From an uncultured Clostridia bacterium (GTDB lineage: Bacteria > Bacillota > Clostridia > TANB77 > CAG-508): 64,000 nt of DNA. This document shows positions 51,775-60,382 of this stretch, in pieces. The position numbers and the translations under genes were made by a program. Each line of letters starts with the position of its first letter. The stretch's first letter is position 1. The DNA lies in assembly GCA_928721565.1 (NCBI GenBank), contig OV788638.1, positions 1,302,001 through 1,366,000 of the forward strand. The letters run 5' to 3'. The notes below the pieces were generated by a model. The model searched no databases. It saw only the letters and a program-made list of their open reading frames with translations, and was not told the origin of the DNA.

Positions 51775-52125
51775 ATGGAACATTGGAGTATAGAAGATTA
51801 CAAAAATTTCACAAATAATAAAATAAAGAAAACAAAATACAGAGCCAACAAAACATCTATAGATGGTCATACATTTGATAGCCAAAAAGAAGCGGATTAT
51901 TATTGCCAGTTAAAATTAAGATTGCAAGCAAAAGAAATTAACGGTTTCTGTTTACAGCCAACTTTTATGCTAGCACCTGGTTTAAAGTATAAAGCTGATT
52001 TTATTGTTTTTAATACTGATAATTCTTATGATGTTATTGACGTAAAAGGTGTTAGAACCAAAGAATACATTACTAAAAAGAAAGTTTTTGAAGATAAGTA
52101 TAATATGAAAATTATAGAAATCTAA
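51775..52125 (+). CDS. DUF1064 family protein, nuclease-like
   Basis: 116 residues from ATG 51775 (AAAGGA 9 bases upstream). TFDSQKEADYYCQLKLRLQA, LKYKADFIVF and YDVIDVKGVRTKEYITKKKV give the E...D...DxK pattern of a restriction-endonuclease-like fold, as in phage DUF1064 proteins thought to act on branched DNA. No other phage genes are nearby, so it is an isolated cargo or moron gene. A terminator follows directly. Confidence 0.75.
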   Translation: MEHWSIEDYKNFTNNKIKKTKYRANKTSIDGHTFDSQKEADYYCQLKLRLQAKEINGFCLQPTFMLAPGLKYKADFIVFNTDNSYDVIDVKGVRTKEYITKKKVFEDKYNMKIIEI

Positions 52126-52126
52126 C

Positions 52127-52156
52127 TCTGCCAAAAGAAATGTTCCTATTGGCAGA
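52127..52156 (+). terminator. Terminator of the DUF1064 gene
   Basis: TCTGCCAA (52127-52134) / TTGGCAGA (52149-52156), then TTTCTTT. The loop shares ATGTTCCTATTG with the terminator at 53158. Confidence 0.8.
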
Positions 52157-52265
52157 TTTCTTTGTGATATACTCAAAAAGTTAACCAATATAGTTTAAAA
52201 TGACAATTCTTTATTTGATACCCATAATGGTCATAATTGACTTGCACCATTTATAAATTCAGCTC

Positions 52266-53133
52266 CTATATCCAATCTTTTATTATATCTTCTGAAATAT
52301 TAAGATTTCCTAATCCAACTCCTAATTTTATAGGTTTTCTTGTGCCATGGCAATCAGTTCCTCCTGACATTAATAGGTGATGTTTATTACAAAATTTTTT
52401 CAATGTTTCCATCTGTTTAAAATTAAATCCAGAATAGTATACTTCTACACCGTCTATAATTTTTTCTTTGACAAGATGCTCTAGATATTCAATATGATTA
52501 TCTAATGAGTACAAATACAAATGTGCTATAAATACTTTTCCTCCGTGCTTTTCTAATTTGTTTAGAAACTTCTTCTGCTGATGGATATTGTTTTGAAAAG
52601 TTTCTATATAGTATGAAATTAGGATTACACGTACAACTTCTAAAAAAGGCTTCTCTAACATTCCACTCATCATCTGTAAAAAATTTTTTATTTTCTTTAT
52701 ACTTTGTAATATCATTATATATAATCTTTGTAGGATATTTTAATGATTCATCATATTTTAATTCACTACTTGTTTTTATTCCATTTTTTTTACATAATTC
52801 TAAAATTTCTAAAAATTCTTCTTTATATTCCTGAATCTCCTCTTTTTTATTATATGTATTGTCTATCCAGTTTTGTAATTGAACTGGATTAAAATTATAT
52901 CCCAGTAATTCAATCTTTGTATTTTTAAAAATAGCATTGAATTCACCACCAACTATAACTCTCCCCGAAAAATATTTTTTTATATCAATATCTTTCAATT
53001 TAATATGTGGTAGTGCTGTATCATGATCTGTAATTGCCAATATATTAATATTAGAATTTTCTGCATTTGTCAACATTTCTTCCAAAGTCCATGTCCCATC
53101 TGAAAATATTGTATGTGTATGCAAATCAATCAT
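52266..53133 (-). pseudogene. PHP-domain phosphoesterase, +1 frameshift
   Basis: A TrpH/YciV-like PHP enzyme (RNase AM or nucleotide phosphatase family). The N-terminal MIDLHTHTIFSDGTWTLEEM and ILAITDHDT give the metal His/Asp set. Frame 0 reads QIRKA-CGG-AGG and soon ends; skipping the C (52545) gives GGKVFIAHLYLYSLDN and then GVEVYYSGFNFKQ and LLMSGGTDCHGTRKP, completing the PHP metal site. The two frames overlap over 218 bases and make one protein of 288 residues. The shift context is GCACGGA, as in the RhuM and amidase genes. RBS AATGGAGGTAATAAT. Confidence 0.85.
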
Positions 53134-53157
53134 ATTATTACCTCCATTGATAAAAAT

Positions 53158-53185
53158 CTGTCAATAGTAATGTTCCTATTGACAG
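53158..53185 (-). terminator. Terminator of the GT51 gene
   Basis: CTGTCAATAG (53158-53167) / CTATTGACAG (53176-53185). The gene's stop codon lies in the stem. Confidence 0.75.
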
Positions 53186-53889
53186 ACTTCATTTTTTTCA
53201 TTTAATATTTCAGTTTTATCTTGTTCTGTAATAAACTTATATCTTATCATTTTATCTAAAACCTGAATTTGCCTCTGCTTAGCCAAATTCAAATGTTTAG
53301 TTGGACAATACGCTGAAGGTGCATTAGGAATTCCGGCTAACATACTTGCCTCATTTCTATTCATATCTTTAGGCTCTTTTCCATAATATCCCTCAGATGC
53401 CTCTCTTACACAATAATAACCATCTCCAAAATAGCTTGTATTTAAATATAATTCTAAAATAGTATCTTTATCACAATTTTTTTCTATTTCATACGCCATA
53501 AACATTTCTGCAACTTTTCTTAAAGCAGACTTTTCTTGTGTAAAATAAATATTTTTTGCTAACTGTTGTGTAATTGTACTTCCTCCCTCTTGTAATTCAA
53601 ACGATTTTATATTAACACAAACTGCTCTCGCTATGGCAATTGGATCAATCGGTCCATGTTCATAGAACCTCCTATCTTCAACTGCAATTACAGCATTTTT
53701 ATAAAATTCTGGCATATCTTTTAGTTCAGTATATTTTTCCTTGCTCTTTATCTCAGCAACTTTGTCTGCTACACTTGTTTTTTCAAGCACTTCTTTATAC
53801 ATTTTGTGTCCATTATATGTTAATACTCCTGCTACTATTATTATTGCAATTATTAGTAGTAATAATAGTTTCTTTATTAATTTCATCAT
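53176..53889 (-). CDS. Monofunctional peptidoglycan glycosyltransferase (GT51)
   Basis: 237 residues: a membrane anchor (about 6-26), then the transglycosylase domain: VIAVEDRRFYEHGPIDP (catalytic Glu), QEGGSTITQQLAKNIYF, KVAEMFMAYEIEK and YLNTSYFGDGYYCV. No transpeptidase domain follows, so it is a monofunctional enzyme that polymerises lipid II outside the membrane. AAAGGATGTACTAATT precedes the ATG pair. Confidence 0.92.
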   Translation of the reverse strand: MMKLIKKLLLLLIIAIIIVAGVLTYNGHKMYKEVLEKTSVADKVAEIKSKEKYTELKDMPEFYKNAVIAVEDRRFYEHGPIDPIAIARAVCVNIKSFELQEGGSTITQQLAKNIYFTQEKSALRKVAEMFMAYEIEKNCDKDTILELYLNTSYFGDGYYCVREASEGYYGKEPKDMNRNEASMLAGIPNAPSAYCPTKHLNLAKQRQIQVLDKMIRYKFITEQDKTEILNEKNEVCQ

Positions 53890-53934
53890 AATTAGTACAT
53901 CCTTTTTTATTTTTATTATACATTTTATTTATGA

Positions 53935-54306
53935 CTAAAAAGTGACAATCTTTGGAATAAATATTATTAATCCTATTATTGCAGATCCTATTGCAAAAAC
54001 TAAAACCGCACCTGCTGCAATGTCTTTAGCTAGTTTTGCCTGAAGATTTTTTTGAGGGCTCACCATATCTACCACAGTTTCTATTGCAGTATTAAATAAT
54101 TCTGCTGATATTACCATTACAATTGCTATAGTTATAATACACCATTCAATTTTATTTAATTTGAAAAATATGCCTAAGGCAATGACTATAGTCATTGCCA
54201 ATATATGGATTTTCATATTTCTTTCAGTTTTAAATGAAGATATAAAACCTTCTATTGCATATCTAAAACTATTTATTATTTTTTTGTACTCTTGTTTTGG
54301 ATTCAT
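53935..54306 (-). CDS. dgkA: Diacylglycerol/undecaprenol kinase
   Basis: 123 residues, three membrane helices. FRYAIEGFISSFKTERNMKIH at the N-terminus and AELFNTAIETVVDMVSP are the family signature with catalytic Glu residues. In Gram-positives it phosphorylates undecaprenol for wall synthesis, which fits the neighbouring transglycosylase. It is 16 bases downstream of ackA, with AAGGAGAAAAT before ATG. Confidence 0.93.
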   Translation of the reverse strand: MNPKQEYKKIINSFRYAIEGFISSFKTERNMKIHILAMTIVIALGIFFKLNKIEWCIITIAIVMVISAELFNTAIETVVDMVSPQKNLQAKLAKDIAAGAVLVFAIGSAIIGLIIFIPKIVTF

Positions 54307-54321
54307 ATTTTCTCCTTAACA

Positions 54322-55512
54322 TTATTTAACTAATCTTTCTGTTTCTTTTGCTATCATTAGCTCTTCATTTGTTGGAATTACATAAACCTTTACTTTAGAA
54401 TCTGGTGTAGAAATTTCTTTTTCTTCTCCTCTCATATCATTAGCCGCAACATCTACTTTAACTCCCATAAATTCTAGTTTTTCACAAATTCCTTTTCTTA
54501 TGTTTATTTGATTTTCTCCAATTCCTCCAGTAAATACAATATAGTCTACTCCATTCATTGCAATTGTATATTTTGCAATATATGAAGCTATTTCATATTT
54601 GAATTTTTCTATTGCAATTGCCGCACTTTCACTTTCTCCATAAGATGCTAATTCTATCTCTCTAAAGTCAGGAGCTAGTCCTGATATAGCTTGAAGTCCT
54701 GATTTTTTATTTAATATGTCTTCAGTTTGTTCAGGTGTCAATCCTTCCTTTTTCATAATAAATGTTACAACAGATGGATCTAAGTCTCCTGAACGAGTGA
54801 CCATTGGAATACCTCCAAGTGGTGTTAATCCCATACTTGTATCTAATGATTTTCCATCTTTTATAGCACATATACTTGAACCTTGCCCAATGTGACATGT
54901 AACTATTTTTAAATCTTTAACATCTTTGTTTACAATTTCAGCCAATCTTCTTGAAACATACATATGTGAAGTTCCATGAGCACCATATTTTCTTACTCCA
55001 TATTTTTCATAATATTCATATGGAATTGGATAAATGTATTTTTCTTTTGGCATTGTTTGATGGAATGTTGTATCAAATACTGCTACCATTGGTTTTCCTG
55101 GCATAACATTTATACAAGCTTTCATTCCTAATACAGCTGCTGGATTATGTAATGGTGCAAATACTCCACATTCACTTATTTGTTCCATTACTTTTTCATC
55201 TATTATTGCAGATTCTTTAAATATTTCTCCTCCATGTACTACTCTATGTCCAATAGCTTCTATCTCATCTAAACTATCAATAACTTTGTATTCTGGATTT
55301 GTAAATTGAGCAAGAGTAAATTCTATTGCTTCTTTATGATCATATGCTGGTTTTTTTATTTCAATTTTTTGTCCATTAACTTTATGTGTAATAAAAGCTT
55401 CTGCTTCTCCTATCCTCTCATATTTTCCAGAAGCTAATACTTCTTCTGTCTCCATATTTATTAATTGATATTTTAGTGATGAACTACCACAATTTAATAC
55501 TAATATTTTCAT
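54322..55512 (-). CDS. ackA: Acetate kinase (second copy)
   Basis: 396 residues, full length. N-terminal VLNCGSSSLKYQLI (ASKHA phosphate loop), GHRVVHGGE, VAVFDTTFHQTMP, GTSHMYVSR, TCHIGQGSSICAIKDGKS and FTGGIGENQ. It converts acetyl phosphate and ADP to acetate and ATP. It is the third gene of pta-ackA-ackA, 15 bases after the first copy; the two copies have diverged throughout. It has TRSGDLDPS like normal AckA, so both look active. Confidence 0.96.
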   Translation of the reverse strand: MKILVLNCGSSSLKYQLINMETEEVLASGKYERIGEAEAFITHKVNGQKIEIKKPAYDHKEAIEFTLAQFTNPEYKVIDSLDEIEAIGHRVVHGGEIFKESAIIDEKVMEQISECGVFAPLHNPAAVLGMKACINVMPGKPMVAVFDTTFHQTMPKEKYIYPIPYEYYEKYGVRKYGAHGTSHMYVSRRLAEIVNKDVKDLKIVTCHIGQGSSICAIKDGKSLDTSMGLTPLGGIPMVTRSGDLDPSVVTFIMKKEGLTPEQTEDILNKKSGLQAISGLAPDFREIELASYGESESAAIAIEKFKYEIASYIAKYTIAMNGVDYIVFTGGIGENQINIRKGICEKLEFMGVKVDVAANDMRGEEKEISTPDSKVKVYVIPTNEELMIAKETERLVK

Positions 55513-55527
55513 TTCACATTTTCCTTT

Positions 55528-56724
55528 CTAATTTTCTTTAATAATTTTTTCAGTTTCTTTTGCAATCATAAGCTCTTCATTTGTCGGAATTACAAATACT
55601 CTTACTTTTGAATTCTCAGTTGAAATTTCAGCTTCTTCTCCTCTTACTAAGTTAGCCTTTCCTGAAATTTCTACTCCAAAAACTTCTAAATAATTACAAA
55701 TTTCACTTCTTGAATATGGTGATTTTTCTCCAACACCCGCAGTAAATGTTATAACATCTATTCCACCCATTGCAACTGCACATTTTGCAATATATTCTGC
55801 AATTGCATAATGATAAGAATCAAGTGCTAATTTAGCCTGTTTACCACCTGCTAGAGTTTCTGCTTCGATATCTCTAAAGTCTACTGAAACCATTGATATT
55901 CCAAATACTCCTGATTCTTTATTTAACACATTTTGCATTTCATCTGCATTTAGTCCTTCTTTTTTCATAACAAAAGTTACTACTGATGGGTCTAAATCTC
56001 CAGAACGCGTTCCCATTGGTATTCCACCAAGTGGTGTTAGCCCCATACTTGTTTCAATTGACTTTCCATTTTTTATAGCACAAATACTTGCACCTTGCCC
56101 TAAATGGCAATTTACTATTTTTAAATCTTCAATATTTTTTCCAACTAACTCTGCAACTCTATTTGCAACATATTGATGAGATGTACCATGAAATCCATAT
56201 TTTCTTACATGATATTTTTCATAATATTCATGTGGTATTGGGTACATGTATTTTTCTTTTGATATAGTTTGATGAAATGCTGTATCAAATACTGCTACCA
56301 TTGGTTTATTTGGTATAACTTTTTTACAAGCATTTATTCCTAGTACTGCCGCTGGATTGTGCAAAGGTGCCAATTCCTCAGTATCTTTTATTCCTTGTAT
56401 AACTTCATCTGTTATTAAAACTGCATCCTTGAATTTTTCTCCACCATGAACTACTCTATGTCCTATTGCATCTAATTCATCTAATGACTCAAATATACCA
56501 TATGCCTCACTTGTTAATCTATTCATAACAAATTGAATAGCCTTTTCATGATTTTTTGCAGGATGCTCAAATTTATGTTTTACACCATTTACTTTATGTG
56601 TTAAAAATGCTCCTGCTTGTCCTACTCTTTCGTAATTACCTTTTACTAGCATTTCTCCTGAATCTGTATCAATTACTTGATATTTTAAAGATGAACTGCC
56701 TGAATTTAATACTAATATTTTCAT
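55528..56724 (-). CDS. ackA: Acetate kinase (first copy)
   Basis: 398 residues. VLNSGSSSLKYQVID, GHRVVHGGEKFKDAV, VAVFDTAFHQTISKEKYMYP, GFHGTSHQYVANR, NCHLGQGASICAIKNGKS, MGTRSGDLDPS and FTAGVGEKSPYSR are all present. It is 15 bases downstream of pta. FTAGVGE with Ala where its twin has Gly follows the common AckA sequence. Tandem acetate kinases point to heavy acetate fermentation or to specialised short-chain substrates. Confidence 0.96.
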   Translation of the reverse strand: MKILVLNSGSSSLKYQVIDTDSGEMLVKGNYERVGQAGAFLTHKVNGVKHKFEHPAKNHEKAIQFVMNRLTSEAYGIFESLDELDAIGHRVVHGGEKFKDAVLITDEVIQGIKDTEELAPLHNPAAVLGINACKKVIPNKPMVAVFDTAFHQTISKEKYMYPIPHEYYEKYHVRKYGFHGTSHQYVANRVAELVGKNIEDLKIVNCHLGQGASICAIKNGKSIETSMGLTPLGGIPMGTRSGDLDPSVVTFVMKKEGLNADEMQNVLNKESGVFGISMVSVDFRDIEAETLAGGKQAKLALDSYHYAIAEYIAKCAVAMGGIDVITFTAGVGEKSPYSRSEICNYLEVFGVEISGKANLVRGEEAEISTENSKVRVFVIPTNEELMIAKETEKIIKEN

Positions 56725-56739
56725 ATAATCCCTCCAGGT

Positions 56740-57738
56740 TTATTTTTGTTGTGCTTGTACTGCTGTTATTGCAACAACTCCAGCAACATCTTCGCTACTA
56801 CATCCTCTTGATAAATCATTTACTGGTTTTGCAATTCCTTGGCAAAGTGGTCCATAAGCTTCTGCTTTTGCCAATCTTTGAACAAGTTTATATCCAATAT
56901 TTCCAGCTCCTAAGTCTGGGAATACTAATACATTTGCTTCTCCTTTTAATGGGCTTCCTTTTGCTTTAAATTCTGCCACTTCTGGAACTATTGCTGCATC
57001 TAGTTGTAATTCTCCATCAACTAATAAGTTTGGTTCTTTTTCTTTTACTAATTTAGTTGCTTCTATTACTTTTTCTGTTGATGCAGAATGTGCACTTCCA
57101 TAACTTGAATATGATAACATTGCAACTTTTGCTTCTTTTCCTACTAATTGTTCAAAGCTTTTACTTGATGAAATAGCGATTTCTGAAAGTTTTTCTGAAT
57201 CTGGCTCTTCATTTAATCCACTATCTGCAAATATAAATGTTCCATTTTCTCCATATTTACAATCTGGTACTACCATTACAAAAAATGCTGATACTAGTTT
57301 TGTTCCTGGTGCTGTTTTTAATATTTGTAATGCTGGTCTTAGTGTATCTGATGTTGAATGTGCTGCTCCTGATACAAGACCATCTGCTTCGTCTAATTTT
57401 ACCATCATCATTCCATAATATACTGGTTCAAGAACTAATTGATTTGCTTGTTCTTCTGTCATTCCTTTTGCTTTTCTTAATTCATAAAGTGCCTTTGCAT
57501 ATCTTTTTGTTTCTTCTGACTTTGATGGATCTATAATCTCTGTTTCTCCTAATTCAATATTTTTTTCATTGGCTAGTTTTCTAACTTCTTCTTCATTTCC
57601 TATTAGTATTACTTTTGCATACCCTTCTTTTTTTACTATTTGTGCTGCTTCTAATATTCTTGCATCTGTTGCTTCTGGTAATACTATTGTTTTTATTTCT
57701 TTTTTTGCTCTTTGTTTTATTTGTTCTATGAATGACAT
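56740..57738 (-). CDS. pta: Phosphate acetyltransferase
   Basis: 332 residues, the short single-domain Pta. SFIEQIKQRAKKEIKTIVLP at the N-terminus, DGLVSGAAHSTSDTLRPALQ, FFVMVVPDC, VAMLSYSSYGSAHS, VDGELQLDAAIVPEVA and NVLVFPDLGAGNIGYKL are conserved. It makes acetyl phosphate from acetyl-CoA for the two acetate kinases downstream. A structured inverted repeat lies upstream (57828-57973), possibly in its leader. Confidence 0.96.
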   Translation of the reverse strand: MSFIEQIKQRAKKEIKTIVLPEATDARILEAAQIVKKEGYAKVILIGNEEEVRKLANEKNIELGETEIIDPSKSEETKRYAKALYELRKAKGMTEEQANQLVLEPVYYGMMMVKLDEADGLVSGAAHSTSDTLRPALQILKTAPGTKLVSAFFVMVVPDCKYGENGTFIFADSGLNEEPDSEKLSEIAISSSKSFEQLVGKEAKVAMLSYSSYGSAHSASTEKVIEATKLVKEKEPNLLVDGELQLDAAIVPEVAEFKAKGSPLKGEANVLVFPDLGAGNIGYKLVQRLAKAEAYGPLCQGIAKPVNDLSRGCSSEDVAGVVAITAVQAQQK

Positions 57739-57827
57739 TTTTTTATCATTTCCTTTCTTATTTTTTTCATTCCTACTATATCATAATCTCCTAAAAAAGA
57801 CAATATTTTTTTCACATTACCAACTAT

Positions 57828-57973
57828 AAAAATTAATATTATATTGTTTTGAAATACCGCGTAAGCGACCAAACGAGCATCTGCGAGTGCGATATGGAGC
57901 AATCTACATACTAGTACTTTTAATATGCAGATTGCGACACCAAGGTATAAAAAACAATATAATATTAATTTTT
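57828..57973. repeat. 146-bp hairpin element with GC-rich core, upstream of pta
   Basis: Perfect 23-bp AT-rich inverted repeats (57828-57850 and 57951-57973; inner part ATTATATTGTTTT / AAAACAATATAAT) enclose about 100 bp of clearly higher G+C. Inside, GCAATCTACATA (57899-57910) pairs imperfectly with TATGCAGATTGC, and ATACC pairs with GGTAT. It could be a MITE-like insertion or a structured RNA. Otherwise 57739-58084 holds only promoters and no gene. Confidence 0.55.
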
Positions 57974-58084
57974 TTATTTTTGTATTGACTTATCTCCTCT
58001 ATTCTAGTATACTATTTTTGTTGAATCAATTATTTTTTATTTCAAAGTTATTTCAAATTTTTTTAATTTTAGGAGGTGATTTAT

Positions 58085-58465
58085 ATGTCTAATAATGAAA
58101 TTACATTATCTACTATTTATAATTTTATGGTAGATAAATTTGAGCAGATTGATAAGAAATTTGAGCAAATCGACAAAAGATTTGAGCAAATTGATAAGAG
58201 ACTTGATAGTATTGACACTAGAATAACAAGATTAGCTGCTGATAATGAAGAAGCACATAATAATTTTTCCGAAAGAATCACATTATGTACAAATGAGTTT
58301 CTAAAAATGGAACAAACATTCAATGATAAAATATCTATTTTATTTGATGCTGAACAGGCTAATCGCGAACGCAATGCTACTCTAAGTTTACAAGTCACAG
58401 AGCTTTTTGAAACTCAAGAAAAATTAAAAATAAGAATCAGTTCTTTAGAAAAGAAAATTATTTAA
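58085..58465 (+). CDS. Coiled-coil protein with heptad repeats
   Basis: 126 residues from ATG 58085, 7 bases after AGGAGGTG. The heptad unit FEQIDKR is repeated about four times (residues 16-44), encoded by an imperfect 21-bp tandem repeat at about 58138-58205, then a long helical region (NDKISILFDAEQANRERNAT, LFETQEKLKIRISSLEKK). It forms a soluble coiled coil; no known partner. Single-gene unit with a strong terminator. The repeat number could vary between strains. Confidence 0.7.
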   Translation: MSNNEITLSTIYNFMVDKFEQIDKKFEQIDKRFEQIDKRLDSIDTRITRLAADNEEAHNNFSERITLCTNEFLKMEQTFNDKISILFDAEQANRERNATLSLQVTELFETQEKLKIRISSLEKKII

Positions 58466-58484
58466 TATCTTTTTTCAAAAAATT

Positions 58485-58525
58485 AAAACTCCCTTACGCC
58501 CTATAGATTTCGTAATGGGAGTTTT
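58485..58525. terminator. Bidirectional terminator
   Basis: AAAACTCCCTTACG (58485-58498) / CGTAATGGGAGTTTT (58511-58525), convergent between the coiled-coil gene and the gerQ-like gene. Confidence 0.85.
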
Positions 58526-58531
58526 TATTAT

Positions 58532-58909
58532 TTAAAAATTAGGCATACCAGGTGCTTGATAATATCTATTATTATTCATCATGCTTGCATTCATTGTTCC
58601 ATAAAAACCTGTTGTAGAAATTGTAATAAATTTTATTGCATAAATATCACAATAAACCAAACTATCATTTTCAAATGAACGTAGTAATATGTAGCTTGCA
58701 CCTACATCTTCAAGAATACCAATTCTATCTGTCATTGTATTTGTTCCTATTAAAAATTCAACTCTCATCAATTTGCCTATTTGTTCTCTTAAAAATGCAG
58801 GAGTATAAATTGGATTTGTTAATATCTCTGGTGAATTTTGATCTATATTTACATTTCGGTTTTCTCCTTTAAGTTCTCTTTTGTCTTGGCTTTCTTCTAT
58901 ATTTGCCAT
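58532..58909 (-). CDS. gerQ: GerQ-like spore coat protein
   Basis: 125 residues from ATG 58907-58909, 9 bases after GGAAGGTG. PAFLREQIGKLMRVEFLIGT, DRIGILEDVGASYILLRSFE and CDIYAIKFITIS give a small beta-barrel like that of GerQ. The Asn/Tyr-rich C-terminus (MNNNRYYQAPG) is coat-like. In Bacillus, gerQ lies directly after cwlJ and anchors CwlJ in the coat; here it follows a CwlJ-type gene by 27 bases, which supports the call more than sequence alone. Confidence 0.7.
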   Translation of the reverse strand: MANIEESQDKRELKGENRNVNIDQNSPEILTNPIYTPAFLREQIGKLMRVEFLIGTNTMTDRIGILEDVGASYILLRSFENDSLVYCDIYAIKFITISTTGFYGTMNASMMNNNRYYQAPGMPNF

Positions 58910-58936
58910 TATAAAACACACCTTCCTTTCCGTTTT

Positions 58937-59383
58937 TTAGGTTTGCGCATATTTAGAAGTAGGTCTATAAAAACAATGATTTCCTAATCTTGTATGCAAA
59001 GTTCCTGAGCCATTACTTGGAAAAGTTGAGCCACAAGAAGGTCTAAACGGATTTAAATACCACAAGCATTCACCAATTTCATTAAGAGTATTCCCTGCCA
59101 AGGCCCAATCAGCAACTTGATAATGGATGTCTGTTGGATTCATATTATAAATTGTTTGCGGATTATATGTTCCATTTATTGTTTCTCTTACACAATCAAA
59201 TTGACCTGGCTGAAAAATAATATTTCGAATGCTACCACCTTGAGATACTCTTGAGTATTCTCCCTCTGGTGTCTTTACTCTATTCATAATTACTGTTAAC
59301 GCTGCTTTCATTCCATTGTCTCCTTCTCCACCAGCTTCACATTGTGCAATTCTTGCTAATAATTCCCTTTCTGAATATGCCAC
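58937..59383 (-). CDS. cwlJ: Spore cortex-lytic hydrolase CwlJ/SleB family
   Basis: 148 residues from GTG 59381-59383, after GAGGTGATAAAA. A single Hydrolase_2 domain: LLARIAQCEAGGEGDNGMKA with the catalytic Glu, TVIMNRVKTPEG, IIFQPGQFDCV and NHCFYRP. No signal peptide or peptidoglycan-binding domain, as in CwlJ rather than SleB. It degrades cortex peptidoglycan during germination. Operon with the gerQ-like gene; expected to be expressed in the mother cell. Confidence 0.9.
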   Translation of the reverse strand: MAYSERELLARIAQCEAGGEGDNGMKAALTVIMNRVKTPEGEYSRVSQGGSIRNIIFQPGQFDCVRETINGTYNPQTIYNMNPTDIHYQVADWALAGNTLNEIGECLWYLNPFRPSCGSTFPSNGSGTLHTRLGNHCFYRPTSKYAQT

Positions 59384-59454
59384 TTTTATCACCTCTTGTT
59401 TAATAATATGCAAAACTTCGGAAAGTGTGATATATTTTTCTCATAAATAGGAAA

Positions 59455-59484
59455 AACCCTGAAGTAAGTATACTTACTTCAGGG
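59455..59484 (-). terminator. Strong terminator
   Basis: A perfect 30-bp palindrome with arms ACCCTGAAGTAAGTA / TACTTACTTCAGGGT, then TTTTT on the minus strand. It ends the 59491 gene. Confidence 0.9.
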
Positions 59485-59490
59485 TGTGTG

Positions 59491-59802
59491 TTAAAGACGA
59501 CTTGCAAGGTCTGCTATAAACCCTTTAACATTATCTTCTATGCCTACGCTTCGCATCGCCTCTAGTATTCTTTGTTTTACTGGATGTCGATCTTCTTCGT
59601 TAGCTGTTAAAGGTTTCTGACCTGGCACAACAGACATTTCATTTGCTACTGCATTGTACAAATCATCTCCTCCTTGTACATTATAAATTACTATTGCTTT
59701 AATCAGCATTTCATAACCTGGCATAGCTGCATTTATGCCTGTTACCCGTACCAACTCCTTCGCTTTCATGTATAACCCAGGGTATTCGCTCATTTTACAC
59801 AT
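59491..59802 (-). CDS. Spo0A C-terminal-like protein, possible DNA-binding
   Basis: 103 residues from ATG 59800-59802, 6 bases after GAGGAGG. LVRVTGINAAMPGYEMLIKA, DLYNAVANEMSVV and RHPVKQRILEAMRSVG follow the order of the Spo0A effector domain (IGVPAHxKGYxYLRxAI ... ELYPxIA ... VERAIRHAIE), without a receiver domain. It could be a sporulation regulator, or another all-helical protein. G+C is higher than in neighbours. A TGCGCA-C-TGCGCA repeat at about 59814-59826 lies just upstream of the RBS and may be an operator. Confidence 0.45.
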   Translation of the reverse strand: MCKMSEYPGLYMKAKELVRVTGINAAMPGYEMLIKAIVIYNVQGGDDLYNAVANEMSVVPGQKPLTANEEDRHPVKQRILEAMRSVGIEDNVKGFIADLASRL

Positions 59803-59911
59803 ATTTCTCCTCCTCTGCGCACTGCGCAATGTAAATAATTAAAATGTTATATCTATACAATAATAGCACATTTACCATTATATGTCAACCATTTCTATAT
59901 ATTATGTTGCC

Positions 59912-60382
59912 TTAAAAGAAAATCATATATGTTAACAATAATAGTACTCCTGCTGTTTTCATATCCTCTGTCATGAATACTCCAGTTGTAGTTTCTTCCG
60001 TTTTTTCATCTACTACAGATATGGCATATTCTTTTACATCTTGCATTTTAAAATATGTTTCAAAGCTCTTAACTTCATTAGTTCTTAAATTTCCTATTTC
60101 TTCATATTCTGTTGCAAGTAAATTTCCATTATCTGCATATAAATCTATCTTTAAATACTTTCCACTCAAATCGCTATCTTCTCTATTAGCAACAGTTCCT
60201 TTTATTCTTCCATTTACTTTTGTCGCTTCTGCATTCTTTATTGAAACTTGACTTGGAATTTCATTTTTTATTTTTAAATTTTTATATGTAGAATTGACTC
60301 CATAATATATTAAAATATCTGATAAAATCCAAAATAATATTATCCAAATTGCATATTTTGCAAATGTTTTTAACCTACTCAT
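59912..60382 (-). CDS. Membrane-anchored protein with outer beta domain
   Basis: 156 residues from ATG 60380-60382 (TGGAGGTTTTT upstream). Helices at about 9-28 and 140-156 flank an outer domain with strands GRIKGTVANRE, LKIDLYADNGNLLATEYEEI, EVKSFETYFKM and EYAISVVDE, resembling the FxLYD fold (DUF3426-like), which is common in lipoproteins and envelope proteins. Function unknown. Single gene. Confidence 0.6.
   Translation of the reverse strand: MSRLKTFAKYAIWIILFWILSDILIYYGVNSTYKNLKIKNEIPSQVSIKNAEATKVNGRIKGTVANREDSDLSGKYLKIDLYADNGNLLATEYEEIGNLRTNEVKSFETYFKMQDVKEYAISVVDEKTEETTTGVFMTEDMKTAGVLLLLTYMIFF

Noticed and set aside
57851..57950. tRNA or other known structured RNA in the GC-rich core before pta
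   Set aside because: No TTCRA or CCA-type acceptor pattern and no cloverleaf pairing; treated as an unexplained hairpin element.
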